Of a DNA stretch of 18,481 bases, positions 14,145 through 18,481 are shown piece after piece (position 1 is the first letter of the stretch; the number at the start of each line of letters is the position of its first letter). The notes beneath the pieces are model-generated. The model was not told the DNA's origin, made no database searches, and saw nothing but the letters and a program-made list of their open reading frames with translations. The position numbers and the translations under genes are program-made. Source of the DNA: Anaerolineales bacterium UBA3905. Its GTDB lineage: Bacteria > Chloroflexota > Anaerolineae > Caldilineales > Caldilineaceae. The stretch lies in contig DGFH01000052.1 of NCBI GenBank assembly GCA_002391565.1, forward strand, positions 10,031-28,511. The letters run 5' to 3'.

Positions 14145-15038
14145 ATGAGTGCACAGGCGGGCGGTGATTATCAACTGTTGGATTCCGGCAACATGCGCAA
14201 GCTGGAACGCATCGGCCCCTATCTCCTGGTGCGCCCGTCCTTGCAGGCGGTCTGGCAACCGCGCCTGCTTGATAGCGACTGGCAACGCGCCGACGGCGTC
14301 TACGAACGTGGCGCCACTGAGGATGGCGGGCGCTGGACTTTTCACCGCAAGGTCAATCGCGAGTTTGATGTGCTTTACGGCGAGCTGCAGTTTCATATCA
14401 AACTCACCAACTTCGGACACATGGGGTTGTTTGCCGAGCAGCTCGACAACTGGCGGTGGATGCGCGACGCTATCCGCGCCCGCATGAAACGCACCAATGA
14501 CCGCAACCTGCACGTGCTGAATTTGTTTGGCTACACAGGTGGCAGCACACTGGCCTGCAGTCAGGCCGGCGCGCACTGCGTCCACGTCGATGCGGCGAAG
14601 GGGGTGGTGGACTGGGCGCGCAAGAACGCTGAGTTGAGCGGGCTGCACGAACGCCCAATTCGCTGGATCGTTGACGACGCGCTGAAGTTCGTGAAACGCG
14701 AAGAACGGCGCGGCCACACCTACCAGGCGATCATCCTCGATCCACCCTCGTTTGGCCGGGGGCCCAAAGGCGAAGTTTTTAAGATCGAAGACGATCTGGT
14801 GCCACTGCTTCAGGCATGTCGTTCCCTGCTGGCGGATGACGCCCTCTTCGTGCTTTACAGTTGCCACACACCCGGCTTTACGCCGATCACGGTGCGCAAC
14901 CAGCTGGATATCGTGGTAGCCGGCAAGCGCGGCGCGATCGAAACCGGTGAGATGACTGTGCCCGAACAGCAACCAGATCCGACGCGGGCGCGACTATTGC
15001 CAAGCGGCGTCTATGCGCGCTGGCTGGCGCCAGGCTGA
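14145..15038 (+). CDS. SAM-dependent methyltransferase, RlmI/RlmK-like (probable rRNA or nucleic-acid target)
   Basis: 297 residues. The central Rossmann domain has motif I 'LNLFGYTGGSTLACSQAGA' (from residue 125), the acidic strand 'VHVDAAKGVVDWARKNAELSGL', and motif IV DPPSFGRG (199-206), followed by 'LLQACRSLLADDALFVLYSCHTPG'. This layout (FGYTGG...DPPSF) is that of the Methyltrans_SAM/RlmI-like group that modifies rRNA, but the N-terminal PUA domain of RlmI is absent; instead about 110 residues of beta-rich sequence with 'WTFHRKVNREFDVLYGELQFHIKLT' precede it. The start ATG 14145 has AGAGGA eight bases upstream; the frame upstream to 14076 is not supported. The next gene starts 3 bp after its stop, so the two are probably translationally coupled. 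Confidence 0.85.
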   Translation: MSAQAGGDYQLLDSGNMRKLERIGPYLLVRPSLQAVWQPRLLDSDWQRADGVYERGATEDGGRWTFHRKVNREFDVLYGELQFHIKLTNFGHMGLFAEQLDNWRWMRDAIRARMKRTNDRNLHVLNLFGYTGGSTLACSQAGAHCVHVDAAKGVVDWARKNAELSGLHERPIRWIVDDALKFVKREERRGHTYQAIILDPPSFGRGPKGEVFKIEDDLVPLLQACRSLLADDALFVLYSCHTPGFTPITVRNQLDIVVAGKRGAIETGEMTVPEQQPDPTRARLLPSGVYARWLAPG

Positions 15039-15041
15039 GCC

Positions 15042-15860
15042 ATGCCGACGCACCTCACCAGCCTCCACAATCCACATGTCAAAGACGTGCTCAAGCTGGA
15101 GAAACGCAGTGAGCGCACGCGGCGCCGCCTGACCCTGGTGGAGGGTGCGCGCGAGGTCAGCCGGGCGCTGGCAGCCGGCATTACGCCGGTGGAAGCATTT
15201 GTCTGCCCGGAGCGCGTCGATCAGGCAACCATGCACGGTGTGTTGACGCAACTTGCGCGGCTGGATGCCGAGCGTCGGTGTCGTCTCTTCACCGTGACGC
15301 CGGAGATCTTCACACGGCTGGCTGTGCGCGAAGAGAGCGGCGGCGTGGTGTTGGTGATCCCCTTTCTCGACACGCGCCTCGCTCGTCTGCCGGTGCGGGC
15401 AACGCCTTTTCTGGCCGTGCTCGACCGCCCTGAAAAACCCGGCAATCTGGGCGCCATCCTGCGCACTGCCGATGCCGCCGGCGTGGATGGAGTGATCGTC
15501 TGCGGCGGTGTGGATGTGCACAATCCTAACGTCGTGCGCGCCAGTCTGGGCACGCTCTTCACGGTGCCGGTCGCCGAAGCCACCGATGCCGCCGCCATTA
15601 GCTGGCTGCGTCAGCAGGGCGTCCGTCTCGTCGCCACAACGCCGGACGCCGTCGTGCCCTACACGGCGGTCGATCTGACCGGACCGGTTGCTGTCGTCAT
15701 GGGGAGTGAGGCGGAGGGGCTGAACGCGCAATGGCTCGCCGCCGCCGACGTGCGCGTGGTCATCCCCATGTTTGGGCAGGCCGATAGTCTGAATCTGGCG
15801 ACGGCGACTGCGTTGATCCTCTACGAAGTAGTGCGGCAGCGGGCCAGTCAGGCAACCTGA
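15042..15860 (+). CDS. TrmH/SpoU family RNA 2'-O-ribose methyltransferase
   Basis: 272 residues. The N-terminal ~100 residues ('HNPHVKDVLKLEKRSERTRRRLTLVEGAREVSRAL') match the L30e-like substrate-binding domain. The SPOUT catalytic domain has motif 1 'EKPGNLGAILRTADAAG' (N135), motif 2 'VMGSEAEGL' (E223) and motif 3 'DSLNLATATALILYE' (S249, N251), the trefoil-knot SAM site. The enzyme methylates a ribose 2'-OH in tRNA or rRNA; which site is unknown. The start ATG lies 3 bp after the preceding methyltransferase stop. Its last 13 bp overlap the end of the convergent NYN gene. Confidence 0.93.
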   Translation: MPTHLTSLHNPHVKDVLKLEKRSERTRRRLTLVEGAREVSRALAAGITPVEAFVCPERVDQATMHGVLTQLARLDAERRCRLFTVTPEIFTRLAVREESGGVVLVIPFLDTRLARLPVRATPFLAVLDRPEKPGNLGAILRTADAAGVDGVIVCGGVDVHNPNVVRASLGTLFTVPVAEATDAAAISWLRQQGVRLVATTPDAVVPYTAVDLTGPVAVVMGSEAEGLNAQWLAAADVRVVIPMFGQADSLNLATATALILYEVVRQRASQAT

Positions 15861-17308
15861 CGGCGGCGTTCATCTTCGACGGCGGTCAGGCGCCAGCGCG
15901 CATCGCCTATGAGCGACACGATGCCGGCGGCGGCGATCATCTCCAACATCTCAGCGGCGTCGGCTGCGAAGGGACGCAGTTGCGCCTTCATGACAACACT
16001 CCGTTGCAGACACTGGCGCAACGCGGCGGTCGTGACGCCTGCCGGAGACGCCTGTCCACAGCACACCGCCACATCGGCGTAGATTGCCAGCGCCAGTTGC
16101 GTCAGCGGATGTGTCTGATTCAATGCAAGGGAACCAGGACGGGCAGCGGGGCCGGCCATCAAGCAGCCTTGCGCAACGAGCTGATCGAGAACACGTCGGC
16201 TCATCAACTCGCCTTCCGGTGTCTGAATGATCCTGACCAGACGACCTCGCGGCGCCCAATCGAAGTCATGCTGACGCAGATAAGCCACCACTCGCAACAG
16301 TGCAGCCAATTGCGCCAGCGCAGGACTGGGTGCAAAGTGGTGATCCAGGGTGCGCACCTCGCCGGCGCATTCCTGCAGTTCGTGCGCCAGGCATTGACGC
16401 AAGGTTAAAATGCGCAGACGCTTTCCCTGCTGTTGCACGCGTCGCACCGCGGGCGCCAGGTCGCGATCCCCTGTCACCAGCACAAGCGTATCAACACCGG
16501 CGCCTGGGCGCGTAACTTCAAGCGCCGCGCACACGTCAACCGTGATCTCCATATCGGCGCAATTTTTGCCATGCCGCCCGATTTGATAGTGGGTCTTGAC
16601 GCCGAGTGTGACGAGTTCACGTTGCACATCTCCAGACTGCCCGCCGCTCAATGCCTGCCAGTCGGCGTAGGCGTGAATTTCGCCGGGTCGCCCCAGATCG
16701 GCGCTTTCCGCCCGCACTGCCTGCAGGATGGTCTGCGGGGAAGGCCGGCGTCCCTGCCGCTCCAGGCCAATGTGAATGTTTTCGTAGTCGATATAGATGG
16801 CGACGCGTGGCGTGCGACGTGTGGCGGGCAACACATCACGCTCCAGGTCGCGCACGACGCAGGCTGCTTCAGTCAGGGCGGCTGGCAGGTCGCCCGACCA
16901 CCAGACCAGCACAGTCGTCTGCTGCTGCGCCGCCTGTTGCACCAGCGGGACAAAGGCGGCGTCACCGCTGACCACGATAAGATGGTGGGGCGGCGCCTGG
17001 TGCAACGTCGCAACCTCGGCGTGGATCAGGGCGGGCAACGCCTGTGTGCGATTGCCATTCAGGTGGATCACCTGGAAGCCGGCGGCAGCGTAAGCATTGT
17101 GCGCAGCAGCGTCATGCGCCTCGGTAATTGCCAGCAAACGCGGGCGCCGGGCGAAGAGCAAGGCGCACCGGCGGAGCGCATCGGCTTCTGCTGCGACATC
17201 GATGCGATCTGGCGCAAAACCGCCTGCCGCCTGGCGAAGATAGGCGTCGGCAATCAGAACAACGTCGGCGCATTCAGAGATGGGGTTGGCATGCACATCG
17301 GTTGTCAT
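15848..17308 (-). CDS. Tandem NYN (PIN-like) domain putative ribonuclease
   Basis: 486 residues. Residues about 168-310 form a clear NYN domain: IDYENI (D174, E176, N177), 'KNCADMEITVDV' (D252) and 'VLVTGDRDLAPAV' (D281, D283), the acidic metal site of LabA/NYN nucleases. Residues about 15-160 look like a second, degenerate copy: 'VVLIADAYL' (D21) and 'LIVVSGDAAFVPLV' (D116), but the middle Asp and the Asp of the GDxD pair (now A118) are lost. The remaining ~175 residues are helical and may contain two winged-helix-like units ('RVVAYLRQHDFDWAPRGRLVRII', 'MLEMIAAAGIVSLI'). ATG 17308 is chosen because GGAG lies six bases upstream; the frame to 17452 runs through a hairpin and is unlikely. Ribonuclease activity is inferred; the RNA target is unknown. 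Confidence 0.85.
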   Translation of the reverse strand: MTTDVHANPISECADVVLIADAYLRQAAGGFAPDRIDVAAEADALRRCALLFARRPRLLAITEAHDAAAHNAYAAAGFQVIHLNGNRTQALPALIHAEVATLHQAPPHHLIVVSGDAAFVPLVQQAAQQQTTVLVWWSGDLPAALTEAACVVRDLERDVLPATRRTPRVAIYIDYENIHIGLERQGRRPSPQTILQAVRAESADLGRPGEIHAYADWQALSGGQSGDVQRELVTLGVKTHYQIGRHGKNCADMEITVDVCAALEVTRPGAGVDTLVLVTGDRDLAPAVRRVQQQGKRLRILTLRQCLAHELQECAGEVRTLDHHFAPSPALAQLAALLRVVAYLRQHDFDWAPRGRLVRIIQTPEGELMSRRVLDQLVAQGCLMAGPAARPGSLALNQTHPLTQLALAIYADVAVCCGQASPAGVTTAALRQCLQRSVVMKAQLRPFAADAAEMLEMIAAAGIVSLIGDARWRLTAVEDERRRQVA

Positions 17309-17330
17309 CGGAAGCTCCAGAGATCGGGTG

Positions 17331-17344
17331 CTGGACTTGTCCAG
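17331..17344. promoter_or_regulatory. 14-bp palindrome upstream of the NYN gene (operator-like)
   Basis: CTGGAC-TT-GTCCAG, perfect dyad symmetry, 22 bp before the NYN start codon. It is short enough to be a dimeric repressor site or part of the leader RNA. Confidence 0.4.
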
Positions 17345-17382
17345 TAAACACAGGTCGGCGGCAATGACCAGGCTTACTGCGA

Positions 17383-17414
17383 ACCTGCCTGGAGTGATGC
17401 ACCTCCAGGCAGGT
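17383..17414. repeat. 12-bp-stem hairpin upstream of the NYN gene
   Basis: ACCTGCCTGGAG (17383-17394), 8-nt loop, CTCCAGGCAGGT (17403-17414), an exact inverted repeat. It lies between the two-TM mini-gene (ends 17480) and the NYN gene (starts 17308), both leftward, so it may end the upstream transcript or regulate the NYN gene. No T-run follows. Confidence 0.65.
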
Positions 17415-17479
17415 GTTTCGCATCGGGTCAAGCCTGGAACAGGGATGCTCACAGGCGCCCCTACCTCATTTTCAACAGC

Positions 17480-17683
17480 CTAGATGCCGATCACAGGCGC
17501 CAGCACCAACAGCAGCAACAGGATGAGCAACACCGCTGCCAGCCCACCGCCCGTCGACGGCTCTGGGATCAGGGGCGCCGCGTTGACAATGACGGCGGGC
17601 GGCGGTGGCAGTGGTGTACCCGTGTTCGCCGTTGTCGCCGCCACAATCACCACGACCAGGATCAACACAATTGCGAGTTCCAT
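17480..17683 (-). CDS. Two-TM mini-protein, function unknown
   Basis: 67 residues: an N-terminal hydrophobic helix (about 3-18, 'AIVLILVVVIVAATTA'), a short Pro-rich loop (TPLPPPPAVIV...PLIPEPSTGGG), and a second helix (about 47-66, 'LAAVLLILLLLLVLAPVIG'). It has almost no charged residues. The start is well supported by AAAGGAG seven bases before ATG 17683, which raises it above chance. I do not recognise a family. It could be a small membrane-anchored regulator or, less likely, a substrate of the neighbouring radical SAM enzyme, which is on the same strand about 200 bp upstream. Confidence 0.65.
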   Translation of the reverse strand: MELAIVLILVVVIVAATTANTGTPLPPPPAVIVNAAPLIPEPSTGGGLAAVLLILLLLLVLAPVIGI

Positions 17684-17785
17684 CGGATGCTCCTTTCGGT
17701 CTCAGGGTTACTGCCTCCTACTTCCCTCTACGCTTACCAGGATAACGGAAGCGCGTCCGGAATGCCATCACCCGCCGCTGTGTAT

Positions 17786-17821
17786 TCAGTTGACAACTGA
17801 CTCACCATTGGCTCACCAATG
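17786..17821. promoter_or_regulatory. Two adjacent small palindromes upstream of the mini-gene
   Basis: TCAGTTG-A-CAACTGA (17786-17800) is a perfect 15-bp dyad; 5 bp later CATTGG-CTCA-CCAATG (17806-17821) is a second one. Both lie about 100-140 bp upstream of the two-TM gene. Operator-like, but no regulator is identified. Confidence 0.4.
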
Positions 17822-17822
17822 C

Positions 17823-17852
17823 ACACGGGGCGGATATTCGCCCGCCCCGTGT
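17823..17852. terminator. GC-rich hairpin after the radical SAM gene
   Basis: ACACGGGGCGG (17823-17833), 8-nt loop, CCGCCCCGTGT (17842-17852), 11 perfect pairs, 31 bp past the stop of the leftward radical SAM gene. The stem is strong but lacks a T-run on either side, so it may be a terminator of a non-canonical kind or a transcript-end stabiliser. Confidence 0.55.
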
Positions 17853-17883
17853 TGAGTGATCGCCATTTTCATGTAGCGCCGTG

Positions 17884-18481
17884 TCACGCCATGACCGGCG
17901 CCGTTGCATATTTCAAGATACGCCATCCTTCCGTGCGCAGCACTTCAGGGTAAAGCGTCTGGTAGATAGAGCAATAGGGCGAGCGTTGATCCCAGGCGCC
18001 GGTCGCCTGATGCGCCAACAACGGACAACCGCCCCCACACCAGGCGCGCCAGCGACAACTCTGGCAGCCGGCGCGCTGTGAAACCGCAACGGGTTGCAGC
18101 GCCCCTGGCGTCGCGGCGCTGCGCACAGCGGTCAGAAGGCGAGGATCATCGACGCCTGCCACCGGTGTGTGCAGTTGCGCGTGACAGCGCGCCACCTGCC
18201 CATCAGGCGTAAAGACCAGGTAGTTGCGCCCCGCTCCGCACGCGTGCTCATGCGCTGCGTGGAAGGTGCTACGGTCGAGCAGACCATCGATCAGGCGATA
18301 GGGCGGCAGCCGGCGCCGGATCACGCACAGGGCGGCGCGCACACCGGCGATCAGCGCCGCATCCTCCGCCGGCGTCACGGTGGCTGAAGCGGCGTCGTGG
18401 CTGCGCACGAAGTTGAGGTTGAAGCGCAGGTTTCGCTCCAGGGCGAATTCGACCGCCTGCGCCAGCCCGTCGGCGTTCTGC
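17884..18481 (-). CDS. Radical SAM protein with SPASM domain, C-terminal part (5' end outside window)
   Basis: The frame is open to the window edge, giving about 199 residues of the C-terminal half. A seven-cysteine SPASM pattern is visible: 'HACGAGRNYLVFTPDGQVARCHAQL' supplies two, then 'AGCQSC', 'AWCGGGCP' and 'SPYCSIY' supply five. These ligate two auxiliary Fe-S clusters in sulphatase-maturing (anSME) and peptide-modifying radical SAM enzymes. The CxxxCxxC radical SAM motif would lie upstream, outside the window. The internal GTG at 18406-18408 is a normal Val codon, not a start. The substrate is unknown; no sulphatase gene is seen in the window. The two-TM mini-gene follows on the same strand. 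Confidence 0.85.
   Translation of the reverse strand, partial: QNADGLAQAVEFALERNLRFNLNFVRSHDAASATVTPAEDAALIAGVRAALCVIRRRLPPYRLIDGLLDRSTFHAAHEHACGAGRNYLVFTPDGQVARCHAQLHTPVAGVDDPRLLTAVRSAATPGALQPVAVSQRAGCQSCRWRAWCGGGCPLLAHQATGAWDQRSPYCSIYQTLYPEVLRTEGWRILKYATAPVMA

Noticed and set aside
16433..17347. Long open frame opposite the NYN gene
   Set aside because: The minus-strand product has intact NYN motifs; the plus-strand translation has no recognisable domain and no ribosome site.
17309..17452. N-terminal extension of the NYN protein
   Set aside because: It would be translated through the 12-bp-stem hairpin and has no conserved content; ATG 17308 has GGAG six bases upstream.

Overview
The window is a stretch of ordinary bacterial chromosome of fairly high GC. 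Its mix of genes suggests a Chloroflexota member, possibly Anaerolineae/Caldilineae-like: a multi-PA14 secreted protein, a small secreted double-LysM protein with a PPG-rich linker, a TakP-like TRAP transporter, a class of PPK2 polyphosphate kinase, and an E. coli-like Tag and dPGM. This lineage call is inference from gene style only; no rRNA or other marker gene is present.

Layout. Positions 1-261 hold the 3' end of a cyclophilin-type prolyl isomerase, followed by a perfect palindrome. Positions 489-3837 hold a TRAP transporter split into two convergent units: dctQ-dctM (+) and the TakP-like binding protein dctP (-), with a terminator hairpin between them. At 3838-4031 two back-to-back promoters serve dctP and a gene for an unusual membrane protease (4032-5336) with an N-terminal Clp-N-like region fused to a site-2-protease (M50) core. 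Next come a class I methyltransferase, a short decayed dps tail, gpmA with a strong terminator, tag (TTG start), and a convergent MazG-like pyrophosphohydrolase.

Positions 8373-10496 (-) encode a secreted protein with four PA14 domains. PPK2 follows (10875-11684). A roughly 630-bp gene-poor stretch then carries a 61-bp imperfect palindrome, a good sigma-70 promoter and two stable hairpins ahead of the double-LysM gene (12321-12824). Downstream of LysM lies a second copy of the palindrome seen near 271, then a terminator. A GNAT acetyltransferase (-), an orphan C-terminal coding remnant, and a translationally coupled pair of RNA-methyltransferase-type genes follow. That pair overlaps tail-to-tail with a two-NYN-domain putative ribonuclease gene (-). 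The right edge has a two-TM mini-protein and the C-terminal SPASM half of a radical SAM enzyme, separated by stacked palindromes.

The most interesting items are the Clp-N/S2P fusion protease, the tandem NYN protein whose first domain looks catalytically dead, the long structured leader before the LysM gene, the paired intergenic palindromes, two gene tails (one Dps-like, one unrecognised) that survive without their heads, and the SPASM enzyme next to a tiny hydrophobic protein. I see no CRISPR array, tRNA, rRNA, IS element or clear defence island.
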